The notes under the pieces are model-generated. The model was not told where the DNA came from. It worked only from the letters and a program-made list of their open reading frames with translations, and did not search any database. The translations under genes were made by a program, and so were the position numbers. Shown here piece by piece: positions 15,445-22,942 of a stretch of DNA of 34,598 nt; the first letter of the stretch is position 1; every line of letters begins with the position of its first letter. The DNA is from Oscillatoriales cyanobacterium (GTDB lineage: Bacteria; Cyanobacteriota; Cyanobacteriia; Cyanobacteriales; Microcoleaceae). The stretch lies in the NCBI GenBank assembly GCA_004294385.1, contig REAP01000083.1, forward strand, positions 1 to 34,598. Direction: 5' to 3'.

Positions 15445-16209
15445 ATGCGTCAAAACCAACTCAAACAAAAAATCAAACAAGGCGAAACAGTCCTCGGTTT
15501 ATTTATGAATTGCGCCTATCCCGCATTCATCGAAATCTGTGGTCACGCCGGCTTTGATTTTGCCGTCATCGACATGGAACACGGCCCCTTACATTCACTT
15601 GCTGCGGAAGATTTGTGTCGCGCAGCCGAGTGTGCAGGAATTGCACCGATTGTGCGCGTCCGCAAAAACGACGGGCCGCAAATTCAACGAGCCCTGGACA
15701 TCGGTAGTGCAGGGATTCAAGTACCTCAAATTGAAAGCAAAATAGATGCCGAAATTGCTGTTAAAAATTCCAAATACAGTCCCCTTGGCACTCGCGGTCT
15801 TTCCTTTGCTACTAGGGCCGGATTTTACACTGCTGCGGGTACAAATATTACCGATCGCCTCAACGAAGAATCCTTAGTTGTAATTCATGTCGAAGGTAAA
15901 GGTGGCATCGATAATTTAGCAGAAATTGTCACAGTGCCACACGTTGACGTGATTTTTCTGGGGCCTTACGATCTGTCACAGTCGATCGGGATTCCAGGCC
16001 AAGTCCGCGACTCGCGAGTCATCGAGATGATGCAGGATGCGGTAAAAACCATCCGTAGCGCAGGGAAAGCCGCCGGTACTTTTGCAGACACCCCCGAAAT
16101 CGCCAAGCAGTGGATCGATGCTGGTGTCCAATACGTGGGACTTGGGGTAGATGTTGCCGTTTTCCTGCGGGCTTGTCAGAATTTAGTCAAATCAGTCGAT
16201 CGATTTTAG
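15445..16209 (+). CDS. HpcH/HpaI-family class II aldolase
   Basis: 254 residues, the normal size. These divalent-metal aldolases cleave or form 4-hydroxy-2-oxo acids (4-hydroxy-2-oxoheptanedioate, 2-keto-3-deoxy-rhamnonate or -glucarate), releasing pyruvate. Visible motifs are VIDMEHGPLH with the catalytic histidine, PIVRVRKND with the substrate-binding arginine, VVIHVEGKGG with the first metal ligand (Glu) and IFLGPYDLS with the second (Asp). The substrate cannot be assigned, and no catabolic genes lie nearby. It is the second pyruvate-type aldolase in this window, unrelated in fold family and catalytic class to the one at 2403. Confidence 0.9.
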   Translation: MRQNQLKQKIKQGETVLGLFMNCAYPAFIEICGHAGFDFAVIDMEHGPLHSLAAEDLCRAAECAGIAPIVRVRKNDGPQIQRALDIGSAGIQVPQIESKIDAEIAVKNSKYSPLGTRGLSFATRAGFYTAAGTNITDRLNEESLVVIHVEGKGGIDNLAEIVTVPHVDVIFLGPYDLSQSIGIPGQVRDSRVIEMMQDAVKTIRSAGKAAGTFADTPEIAKQWIDAGVQYVGLGVDVAVFLRACQNLVKSVDRF

Positions 16210-16251
16210 ATTTTGGATTTTAGATTTTAGACTTTGCACCATTTTCAATTA

Positions 16252-16391
16252 GGTTTTTGAGGGCAGGCAGGATGCCCACCCCACAATCAAATTCACTCTT
16301 TGTGGAACGGGCATCTTGCCCGGTTTTTGAGGGCAGGCAGGATGCCCACCCCACAATCAAATTCACTCTTTGTGGAACGGGCATCTTGCCC
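16252..16391. repeat. Perfect 70-bp tandem duplication of a family C palindrome pair
   Basis: The units 16252-16321 and 16322-16391 are identical. Each contains GGGCAGGCAGGATGCCC, a spacer, and GGAACGGGCATCTTGCCC. The left flank (TTTGCACCATTTTCAATTAG, about 16233-16252) resembles the terminal repeat of the element at 11036. Gap 16210-16573 otherwise holds 'gattttagattttgg' filler at 16208-16232 and the direct repeats at 16432-16464. Confidence 0.93.
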
Positions 16392-16431
16392 GTTCTTGAA
16401 AAAGGTAGAATATCTCAGATAAAGCTTTGGC

Positions 16432-16464
16432 ATCTTTACGATATCTTTACAATATCTTTGCAAT
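16432..16464 (+). promoter_or_regulatory. Three 11-bp direct repeats upstream of the dioxygenase gene
   Basis: ATCTTTACGAT, ATCTTTACAAT and ATCTTTGCAAT in immediate tandem, one helical turn apart. Read as 8-bp boxes with 3-bp spacers (CTTTACGA-TAT-CTTTACAA-TAT-CTTTGCAA), the layout is that of a PhoB/SphR-type Pho box, although the fourth base of each box is T instead of the usual A. A TTGACC (16478-16483) and a TAGACT (16505-16510) follow, but their 21-bp spacing is too long for a standard promoter. Confidence 0.4.
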
Positions 16465-16573
16465 TTTTGTAGTGTTTTTGACCACACCTCCAAAAAACCT
16501 GAGCTAGACTAGAAGCATACATCTCCTTAAGGCAAAATTAAGGAGGGGAGCAAGGCTTAATGGAGAATTATCT

Positions 16574-17242
16574 ATGAAAACGGTATTAGAATCCATTGCT
16601 TTAGATTATGCCTTCATGTTTACTTTCAAAAAGGTAAACTCGATCAAGCTAGAAGGTTTCAAGCAATTCTTTGACGATATGCCCATCGATCCTTATATTA
16701 GAGGAAAGTATCGTTCGAGAAGATTGTCGCGGTTTATAGTCAACGGGAACGAGTTAGTTAAGTTGCCTCACGGCTACTTGTTTCAAAGTAAAGAATATAA
16801 TCCGGTGGTAGGCGATATACGGCGTGAATTTGCCGAATTGGACGATCGGCTAATCGCCCTCGATAATTTCAAACAAATGATTTTTGCTTTTTTCGATTCT
16901 TGCAAAATTCACCCCGAAGCTGAAATCGGCATCCATCAAATCAGGACAAGTTGTTCGCCGCACAATTTTGGCAATCCCGCACCCGAAGGAATTCACAGAG
17001 ACGGCACTGATTTTATCGGAATCTTCTCAGTTGATAGAACTAATATTGTGGGCGGGGAAACGCAGTTGTACTTGGCTAAAAAAGAGAAGCCTGTATTTAA
17101 TAAAGTTCTACATCCGGGAGAATTACTGTTGGTTAATGACCACGAGTTTTTTCACTTTACTACGCCGATTAAGCCAGAATTTGAAGGTGTGGGCACAAGG
17201 GATGTGTTTGTGCTGACATCTCCGAGTTTGCTTTATGATTGA
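16574..17242 (+). CDS. 2-oxoglutarate/Fe(II) dioxygenase (PF10014-type)
   Basis: 222 residues. The iron-binding facial triad is visible as H-x-D in GIHRDGTDFIGIFSV and a distal histidine in NDHEFFHFTTPI, with a conserved arginine for 2-oxoglutarate near VGTRDVFVLT. This corresponds to the '2OG-Fe dioxygenase' family that includes the Bacillus L-isoleucine hydroxylase; free amino acids are known substrates of some members. The substrate here is unknown. GGAG lies a suitable distance before the ATG. The gene stands alone with its own direct-repeat upstream site and its own terminator, so it appears to be independently regulated. Confidence 0.85.
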   Translation: MKTVLESIALDYAFMFTFKKVNSIKLEGFKQFFDDMPIDPYIRGKYRSRRLSRFIVNGNELVKLPHGYLFQSKEYNPVVGDIRREFAELDDRLIALDNFKQMIFAFFDSCKIHPEAEIGIHQIRTSCSPHNFGNPAPEGIHRDGTDFIGIFSVDRTNIVGGETQLYLAKKEKPVFNKVLHPGELLLVNDHEFFHFTTPIKPEFEGVGTRDVFVLTSPSLLYD

Positions 17243-17278
17243 GTAGATTTGGGCGATCGGGCATAGGGCGATCGGCAT

Positions 17279-17294
17279 TGGTGTCAACTTAAGG
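17279..17294. repeat. Solo end of MITE-like family A
   Basis: TTGGTGTCAACTTAAGG matches one terminus of the elements at 2131 and 20039. No matching opposite end is found nearby, so this is a relic or a truncated copy just after the dioxygenase stop codon. Confidence 0.65.
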
Positions 17295-17305
17295 CTGAAA
17301 CGATA

Positions 17306-17330
17306 GCTCCTAGAAATAGGGGCGCTTTTT
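17306..17330 (+). terminator. Intrinsic terminator after the dioxygenase gene
   Basis: Stem GCTCCTA/TAGGGGC (7 bp with one G-U) around a GAAA tetraloop, then GC and TTTTT. 64 nt after the stop codon. Confidence 0.7.
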
Positions 17331-17352
17331 GTTGGGCTTTTCACAACATCCA

Positions 17353-17459
17353 AGAAACCGGGTTTCTGCGACAATCTCGGAATTCCCACCAAGATTTAGT
17401 GAAGAAACCCGGTTTCTGACTCCCCATAAATCGCCCCAATATGCAAGAAACCGGTTTCT
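17353..17459. repeat. Three copies of the AGAAACCGGGTTTCT palindrome
   Basis: Copies at 17353-17367, 17403-17417 and 17446-17459, a known type of short cyanobacterial dispersed palindrome. The gap 17243-17854 contains these, the solo TIR end and the terminator. I see no gene in 17460-17854: a 70-codon frame there (17646-17858) has no gene-like features. Confidence 0.8.
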
Positions 17460-17854
17460 GTGATAGATAATTTTTGCGATAATCTACGCAGGAGTCGTAA
17501 ATATTTTTTACCCTACCCCAACCCTGCCCTGAGTAATGGGAAGAAGTAAGAAGTTCACAAATCATTTAGGTAGGAATATTATGATTTATAGTAATTTACG
17601 AGTTAGATCAAATGTCAGTTAAACTTCAGATATGCCACAGCATCAGTGCCTTCCACATTCTGCCTTCAGACTTTTAGCTTGTTTCTGAGCGGGATAGTGC
17701 CAAAATTAAGTATGGCTCCTAAGCTGTTAAGGATGCCAGGATTGTTTCAGTTTAGCTGTTTGCAGTTCCAGAATCTCACCAAAAACAAGTGTAGCCGATC
17801 GAGACTAGCTCCTCACCGTGCCAAGCGCTCTATCTGTAAAGTAGGATTTGCATT

Positions 17855-18643
17855 ATGAAAGATGGACAAGAAACACGACGTGTACCCACAGCCGTGATTG
17901 CCGGTGTTTGCGGGTTGGCTTTATTAACGGGAGGGAGTATTGCCTGGTGGACTGCTAGCCGTTCCTCGACGTCAGCAGAAACCCAGTCTACTGCTCCGAC
18001 TAACGTTCCCACGCAGTTCCCGACTCCTGGGGAATCTCCTGCTGTAATTATTCCCGTACCTGCTCCAACGACTGTTGAGATACCGCAGGCTCAGACACCG
18101 CAGACTCAGACACCGCAGGTTCTAGCACCACAGGCTCAAACGCCCCAGGCTCTAAAACCGCAGGCTCTCAAGTCACAGTCGCCACAGTCTAGGCCCGCAC
18201 AGGCGACGGGTACTCAGACAGTGCAAGTCTATTGGGTTAAAGATGCCGGAGGCAAGTTTCAGGGAGTTCCTACCAAACTAGCTCTTAAAGAAGCCGATCG
18301 CCCTGATACAACTTTACAGGCTGCTTTTAGCAGTTTGTTGGCTGGGCCCAAGGATGCAAGGGTTTCTAGCGAAATTCCCAAGGGGACAAAACTCAGGAGT
18401 TTGAGTGTCAAGAATGAGGGAGTTTACGTTGATTTGTCGGGCGAATTTATTTCGGGAGGAGGTAGCAGTTCCATGAGCAGTCGTTTGGGGCAAGTTATCT
18501 ATACAGCTACGAGTTTAAAACCGAATGCCAAAGTTTGGATTTCGGTGGAAGGTAAGCCCCTAGAGCTTTTGGGTGGAGAAGGGTTGGAGGTTTCTCAGCC
18601 GAGTACCCGTCAAACCTTTGATAAAAATTTTCCGATTCCGTAA
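17855..18643 (+). CDS. Membrane-anchored GerMN-domain protein
   Basis: 262 residues. There is a short cytoplasmic N-terminus, a membrane anchor (about 12-32), then a long Pro/Gln/Thr linker (about 40-125) with repeated TPQ(T/A/V) units, and a GerMN domain (about 130-255: VQVYWVKDAGGKFQGV, LLAGPKDARVSSEIPKGTKL, GVYVDLSGEF, GQVIYTATSLKPNAKVWISVEGKPL). GerMN domains occur in spore-germination proteins and, outside spore formers, in envelope proteins of unknown role; cyanobacterial members are common. The linker would place the domain away from the membrane in the periplasm. AGGA 8 nt upstream supports the start. Confidence 0.88.
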   Translation: MKDGQETRRVPTAVIAGVCGLALLTGGSIAWWTASRSSTSAETQSTAPTNVPTQFPTPGESPAVIIPVPAPTTVEIPQAQTPQTQTPQVLAPQAQTPQALKPQALKSQSPQSRPAQATGTQTVQVYWVKDAGGKFQGVPTKLALKEADRPDTTLQAAFSSLLAGPKDARVSSEIPKGTKLRSLSVKNEGVYVDLSGEFISGGGSSSMSSRLGQVIYTATSLKPNAKVWISVEGKPLELLGGEGLEVSQPSTRQTFDKNFPIP

Positions 18644-18647
18644 TTTT

Positions 18648-18730
18648 TAGTCATTAGTCGTTAGTCATTAGTCATTAGTCATTAGTCATTAGTCATTAGT
18701 CATTAGTCATTAGTCATTAGTCATTAGTCA
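18648..18730. repeat. Heptanucleotide tandem repeat (TTAGTCA)n
   Basis: About eleven to twelve copies of TTAGTCA, one with a C-to-G-type variant near the start. The same heptamer recurs in short form at 22698-22727. It lies between the convergent GerMN and arsR-type genes. Confidence 0.93.
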
Positions 18731-18798
18731 GAAGGCATGGAATAGGGACTGATAACTGATGGCTCATGACTTTTGACTCTGTGACTAGGGACTAAAAA

Positions 18799-19152
18799 TT
18801 ATGGCTTGGTAGTGAGAGTAAAAGCTCTAAATTGTTGGGCTTGTTGTTCGATCCGAGTGGCAAGCCGATCGCACACCATAATAGACAACTCAAAGATCAA
18901 CTCATCCTCCACCTTATAATAGGCGGAAGTTCCTTCACTCCGGCGAGTGAGGATACCAGCTTGGAGCATGAGTTTTAGGTGCTTAGAAACATTGGCTTGA
19001 CTGGTTTGAGTAGCTTCCACCAACTCTTGCACGCATTTTTCGCCGTCACGAAGCAGGTTCAGAATTCGCAAACGCATTGGCTCGCTCAAAATACTGAAAT
19101 ACTCAGCAACTTGTTGTACAACCTCTTGAGGAACAGGCGGGGATAACTTCAT
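18799..19152 (-). CDS. ArsR/SmtB-family winged-helix regulator
   Basis: 117 residues from the ATG at 19152. A GTG at 19164 would add four residues, and neither has a clear ribosome site. Core features are AEYFSILSEPMRLRILNLLRDGEKCVQELVEAT (helices 1-3), the recognition helix TSQANVSKHLKLMLQAG, and the wing RRSEGTSAYYKV. The typical metal ligands of ArsR (CxC) or SmtB (C-terminal D/H set) are not evident; single cysteines sit in EKCVQEL and MVCDRL. The inducer is therefore unknown and may be redox or a metal. It lies 69 nt after accB on the same strand and could be the third gene of an efp-accB unit. Confidence 0.88.
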   Translation of the reverse strand: MKLSPPVPQEVVQQVAEYFSILSEPMRLRILNLLRDGEKCVQELVEATQTSQANVSKHLKLMLQAGILTRRSEGTSAYYKVEDELIFELSIMVCDRLATRIEQQAQQFRAFTLTTKP

Positions 19153-19221
19153 CAAACTCACCAAGGAGAAGTGATCGGGAAATATTAGGACTTATTCTAT
19201 CTATAACAATAAAGTAATCCT

Positions 19222-19776
19222 TCAATCCGGATTAATTCTCATCAAAATTTGACCGTACTCCACAGGTTCGCCATTCTGAACTAAGATTTCCATCACTTGA
19301 CCCGATACCTCGTCGGCATCAATTTCATTCATCAGCTTCATCGCTTCAATAATACAGACTGTCTGACTGACTTTGATGCGATCGCCCACTGACACAAAAG
19401 GCGGTTCATCGGGAGCAGCAGCCCGATAAAAGGTTCCTACCATCGGCGAAATAATGGAGACCCATTTGGTATCAACAGGGGCAGGCACGGCAGCCAGCAC
19501 AGCAGCAGGAGCCGATGGCGCAGAATCAGTGAGACTGGTTGCTGGAGTTGTGGCAACAGCAGGAGGTGACGCTAAGGTGGGGCTAGCAAAAGTTTCTGCG
19601 ATGGTGGCAAGAGTCGTCACTGCTGGATGGCCAACAGCTACGGTTCCTGGTTCGCTGGCTTGAACGCCTTTGCGTATAGTCAGTTCAAGCTCTCCACTTT
19701 TTAACGTCAGCTCCGAAATCCCGGTTTTGTCTAAAACAGTTAGCAGTTCGCAAAGCTGGTTTAAGTCTAGTTGCAC
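19222..19776 (-). CDS. accB: Biotin carboxyl carrier protein of acetyl-CoA carboxylase
   Basis: 184 residues. It carries the biotin that is carboxylated by AccC and passed to AccAD for malonyl-CoA synthesis. The layout is an N-terminal helical segment (1-37), an Ala/Pro/Thr-rich flexible linker (about 38-102) and a biotinyl domain (about 105-184). The biotin-attachment lysine is K147 in EAMKLMNEI. The length is normal. In cyanobacteria accB commonly follows efp directly; here they are in that order on the minus strand, but 565 nt apart because repeats lie between them. Confidence 0.96.
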   Translation of the reverse strand: MQLDLNQLCELLTVLDKTGISELTLKSGELELTIRKGVQASEPGTVAVGHPAVTTLATIAETFASPTLASPPAVATTPATSLTDSAPSAPAAVLAAVPAPVDTKWVSIISPMVGTFYRAAAPDEPPFVSVGDRIKVSQTVCIIEAMKLMNEIDADEVSGQVMEILVQNGEPVEYGQILMRINPD

Positions 19777-19793
19777 AGCAGATTCAAGGGTAG

Positions 19794-19941
19794 TTGGGAA
19801 TTGGGAATTGGGAATTGGGAATTGGGAATCGGGAATTGGGAATCGGGAATTGGGAATCGGGAATTGGGAATCGGGAATTGGGAATCGGGAATTGGGAATT
19901 GGGAATTGGGAATTGGGAATTGGGAATTGGGAATTGGGAAT
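19794..19941. repeat. Heptanucleotide tandem repeat (TTGGGAA / TCGGGAA)n
   Basis: About 21 copies in 148 bp. Some units have C for T at the second position, arranged alternately, so the array includes a 14-bp higher-order unit. It begins 18 bases upstream of the accB start codon (19776), in the accB 5' leader. Confidence 0.95.
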
Positions 19942-20038
19942 ACTGACCTACTCCACCGAGTTAGGAGGCAAAGGGATAGTTTTAAGAACTACAGATATCC
20001 CGTAGGGACACTACAGATATCCCGTAGGGACACGGCAC

Positions 20039-20283
20039 TGCCCAAGGAGTGTCAACTTAAGCTGTCAGCCCGCCAAGTCTGTTAGTCATCCCATGAGTCC
20101 TAAGCGGGGTTAAAACCCCTGTCTAATAGAAGACAGTCGGTTGAAACCGACGGTCGATTTGCCCCAAACAAATACACATCAACTAACTCTTCAGTCCTCT
20201 TTGAGAGGACTTTCGCTATGAGACAGGGGTTTCAACCCCGCTTAGGACTATTGGTTCTACCTTAAGTTGACACTCCTTGGGCA
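20039..20283. mobile_element. MITE-like element, family A, copy 2 (245 bp)
   Basis: Perfect 23-bp terminal inverted repeats at 20039-20061 and 20261-20283, both containing GTGTCAACTTAAG or its complement. Inside is a second inverted pair, TCCTAAGCGGGGTT (about 20098) and AACCCCGCTTAGGA (about 20234), and a small central palindrome AGTCCTCTTTGAGAGGACT. It is non-coding. Just before it, at 19991-20032, the phrase CTACAGATATCCCGTAGGGACA occurs as a short direct repeat. The element and the heptamer array fill the efp-accB gap (19777-20341). Confidence 0.85.
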
Positions 20284-20341
20284 CGCTTGAGTGTCCCTAC
20301 TCAAAATTCACCAGTCAAAACCGTCTTTTTTATCCCTAGTC

Positions 20342-20908
20342 CTAGTTGCTACTCTCTCGGCCGAGGTACTTGTCTTCGCGAGTATCGATCCGAATCCGTT
20401 CTCCAATGGAAATAAATAGAGGCACCATGATTTGAGCTCCGGTGGAGAGGATGGCGGGTTTGCTACCACCGGTGGCAGTATCTCCTTTGACTCCGGGATC
20501 GGTTTGTGTTACTTCCAAGACAACCGAGTTGGGCAGTTCCACTTCGAGAATTTGGTCGTTCCAGCGGAGGATGTTGACTTCCATCCCTTCTGTGAGGTAT
20601 TTGACGCGATCGCCTATTTGCTTGGCAGTGAGGTTGCTTTCCTCGTAAGTTTCCATATCCATAAAGACGAACTGCTCGCCCTCTTTATAGGTATGCTGCA
20701 TGGCGCTCTTTTCTAGATTGGCTTGAGGCAGACTTTCGCCAGCCCGGAAGGTGTTCTCTACGACGTTTCCGGTTTGGACGTTTTTGAGTTTTGTCCGCAC
20801 AAAAGCCGAGCCTTTTCCTGGCTTGACGTGGAGGAATTCAATCACCCGCCACACGCCGCCATTCCATTCAATGGAAACACCTGATCGAAAGTCGTTACTG
20901 GAGATCAT
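20342..20908 (-). CDS. efp: Translation elongation factor P
   Basis: 188 residues from the ATG at 20908 (M-I-S-S-N-D-F-R-S-G), matching the family; a TTG 30 nt upstream would add ten residues and is not supported. EF-P relieves ribosome stalling at polyproline. The three-domain layout is clear. The tip of domain I has KPGKGSAFVRTK, with lysine at the modification position rather than arginine, so rhamnosylation by EarP is not expected. The C-terminus (IGERIRIDTREDKYLGRE) is standard. First gene upstream of accB. Confidence 0.97.
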   Translation of the reverse strand: MISSNDFRSGVSIEWNGGVWRVIEFLHVKPGKGSAFVRTKLKNVQTGNVVENTFRAGESLPQANLEKSAMQHTYKEGEQFVFMDMETYEESNLTAKQIGDRVKYLTEGMEVNILRWNDQILEVELPNSVVLEVTQTDPGVKGDTATGGSKPAILSTGAQIMVPLFISIGERIRIDTREDKYLGRESSN

Positions 20909-21111
20909 ATAAATTTTTGCAGGCAATCCCGTCGCCAAGTGGCACGGGGGAACTACTTGTCAGCTTCAAACCGCAGTCTAGCTGACGGCATCAAAAAACA
21001 ATTTGCATTTTATTTTACCGTTCAAAGGGAGTTTTAGATAGAACCCAAAATATCTAGAGATTCTTCTGCTATGGCAACTTAGAACGCGGACAGCACTGTG
21101 GGAAGATAATA

Positions 21112-22257
21112 ATGGTAATAAAACTTAAACTTATGCTGCATTGGTCTAATTTCGCGATCGATACGTGGAAGCGCTGGGTCAAAACCGCCGTCTTAGCACT
21201 CCTGCTATTCACTGTTTCCCTGAGTTTCAGTTCAGTATCCCATGCCAAACGCCCCAGTCGCAGTATGCCTGCGGGGAATGCGATTACGGACGGCCGGGCG
21301 CTGCTGAGATTCGCTCTACCTATTGACAATCAGACTGTGCGAGAAGTCCAAATCCGTCTCGAAGACATTGGCAACCATATTCGCTCTAAACGTTGGGGCC
21401 CCATTAGCAGCGATGTCAGCAAGGCTTCGAGGCTGCTCAATCTGCGGGAATCTGATATTTTAGCAAGTATTCCCGACGCGAAAAAGCCGGAAGCTCAAGC
21501 CCTAGTTGTGCAAGTCAAGGATGGAGTTGCCCTGCTGGAAAAAGCTGTTCAGGCAAAAGACAGGGAAAAAGTGATTGACTTGAAAGCCAAAATACTTGGA
21601 ACCGTTGGCGAAATAGAAGAGTTGATGGTGACAAAGTTTCCCTTTGAAGTGCCTTCAGAATATGCTAATTTGCCTCAATTAAAAGGTCGCGCTACGGTGG
21701 CTATGGAAACAGAGAAGGGGCAAATTACGGTTGTGCTTGATGGCTACAGTGCGCCGGTGACTGCTGGTAATTTTGTCGATTTGGTCGATCGAGGTTTTTA
21801 TAATGGTTTGCGGTTTATTCGATCGGAAGAATCCTATGTGCTACAAACAGGAGACCCCGAAGGCAAAGAAGAGGGTTTTATTGACCCTGCTACTGGCAAG
21901 TACCGGAATGTGCCACTAGAAGTGCTCGTCAGGGACGACAAGGAACCTGTCTATGGGATTACCCTAGAAGATGCGGGACGTTATCGAGATGAGCCGATTT
22001 TGCCTTTTTCTGCCTATGGTACTTTGGCGATGGCCCGTGCTGAAGCTGAACCTGATAGCGGTTCTTCGCAGTTTTTCTTTTTCTTGTTTGAACCTGAACT
22101 GACACCTGCTGGTCTGAATTTGTTGGACGGACGCTATGCTGTTTTTGGTTACATGATTGAGGGAAAAGAGGTTTTGGATCAACTGAAGCAGGGAGACAAA
22201 ATTGTATCTGCTAAAGTAATTAAAGGAATCGAAAATTTGGTAAAACCTCAAGTTTAA
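21112..22257 (+). CDS. Cyclophilin-type peptidyl-prolyl isomerase, CYP38/TLP40-like
   Basis: 381 residues. A signal peptide (hydrophobic about 24-43, cleavage near SHAKR) leads to an all-helical N-terminal region (about 55-185) and a cyclophilin domain (about 190-375: TEKGQITVVLDGYSAPVTAG, FVDLVDRGFYNGLRF, SGSSQFFFFLFEPELTPAG, LDGRYAVFGYMIEGKEVLDQL). The N-terminal helical bundle plus divergent cyclophilin is the architecture of plant CYP38/TLP40 and its cyanobacterial counterparts, which act in the thylakoid lumen on photosystem II assembly. Active-site residues of classical cyclophilins are only partly conserved, so isomerase activity may be weak. The start could also be the ATG at 21133. 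Divergent from efp. Confidence 0.9.
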   Translation: MVIKLKLMLHWSNFAIDTWKRWVKTAVLALLLFTVSLSFSSVSHAKRPSRSMPAGNAITDGRALLRFALPIDNQTVREVQIRLEDIGNHIRSKRWGPISSDVSKASRLLNLRESDILASIPDAKKPEAQALVVQVKDGVALLEKAVQAKDREKVIDLKAKILGTVGEIEELMVTKFPFEVPSEYANLPQLKGRATVAMETEKGQITVVLDGYSAPVTAGNFVDLVDRGFYNGLRFIRSEESYVLQTGDPEGKEEGFIDPATGKYRNVPLEVLVRDDKEPVYGITLEDAGRYRDEPILPFSAYGTLAMARAEAEPDSGSSQFFFFLFEPELTPAGLNLLDGRYAVFGYMIEGKEVLDQLKQGDKIVSAKVIKGIENLVKPQV

Positions 22258-22306
22258 TTAGTAACGGCGATTGAAACGGCGATTGAAATCGCGTCTACAC
22301 AAACAA

Positions 22307-22324
22307 AGCCCGCCTCTGCGGGCT
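22307..22324. other. Hairpin AGCCCGC/GCGGGCT after the cyclophilin gene
   Basis: 7-bp stem with CTCT loop, with a run of T about 10 nt downstream (22334-22340). It could terminate the cyclophilin transcript, but the T-run is not adjacent. The phrase 'acaaagcccgcctctgcgggct' is also a familiar dispersed cyanobacterial hairpin. Confidence 0.5.
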
Positions 22325-22375
22325 GAAAGAATATTTTTTTATAGTGTTATTGAAATCAACAAATTTATTAAAGAT

Positions 22376-22690
22376 ATGGCAATTTTAGAGTTTTTACTTG
22401 TAATTGGTTTGAGTGGATTTGTGGGTTTATTTGTTGTAAAGAATCTGAATGAAAGCAAGAAAAAGCGACAGTTAGACGAGGCTTTTTATCAGTTATTAGA
22501 AAAACAAAATAGTAAAATTTCACTGATTCAACTGGCGGCTAGCGCTAGGGTGGAGGCTCAAGTTGCTCAGCAGTATTTAGACCAACAAGTTAAGATTTTT
22601 TCGGCGATTTTAGATGTCGATGATGAAGGGGATACTTTTTACAGATTTCCTAGGTTGCGCTTGCCGCCGAGTTCGAGTCAGGAATGGTAA
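22376..22690 (+). CDS. Small single-helix membrane protein with HTH-like cytosolic part
   Basis: 104 residues from the ATG at 22376 (M-A-I-L-E-F-L-L-V-I-G). The frame extends 35 codons upstream through the hairpin, which is unlikely to be coding. One membrane helix (about 3-21) is followed by a basic helix (NLNESKKKRQLDEAFYQLLEK) and then a winged-helix-like stretch (SKISLIQLAASARVEAQVAQQYLDQQ) ending in YRFPRL. I do not know a function. The pattern of a membrane anchor plus a helix-turn-helix-like module that has lost obvious DNA-binding character recurs in cyanobacterial small proteins. Confidence 0.7.
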   Translation: MAILEFLLVIGLSGFVGLFVVKNLNESKKKRQLDEAFYQLLEKQNSKISLIQLAASARVEAQVAQQYLDQQVKIFSAILDVDDEGDTFYRFPRLRLPPSSSQEW

Positions 22691-22697
22691 TTAGGAA

Positions 22698-22810
22698 GTC
22701 ATTAGTCATTAGTCATTAGTCATTAGATAGTTGAAAAATACCGATGCAACCGCAAACAATATAACAAATAACCAATAACTAATAACTAATAACAACTGAC
22801 AACTGACTAA
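22698..22810. repeat. Short heptamer runs (TCATTAG)n and (TAACTAA)n
   Basis: Four TCATTAG units at about 22698-22727, then 'aataactaataactaataacaactgacaactgac' at about 22770-22810. These sit in the 252-nt space before the HAF protein gene; the remaining sequence (22811-22942) shows no clear promoter. Confidence 0.8.
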
Positions 22811-22942
22811 AATATAAACTTTTGTAACAAATCCTGTGTCTACGCATAAAAGCTCGATCGCGCATCAGATAAATATACAGGGAACTCGTTCTCTACTCCC
22901 CAAAAGGGCTAGCCCAACTCGATGACCAAATCTGAGGTGTAC

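Noticed and set aside
17646..17858. 70-codon plus-strand frame before the GerMN gene
   Set aside because: No ribosome site, no recognisable motif, composition like surrounding non-coding DNA, and it overlaps the GerMN start region.
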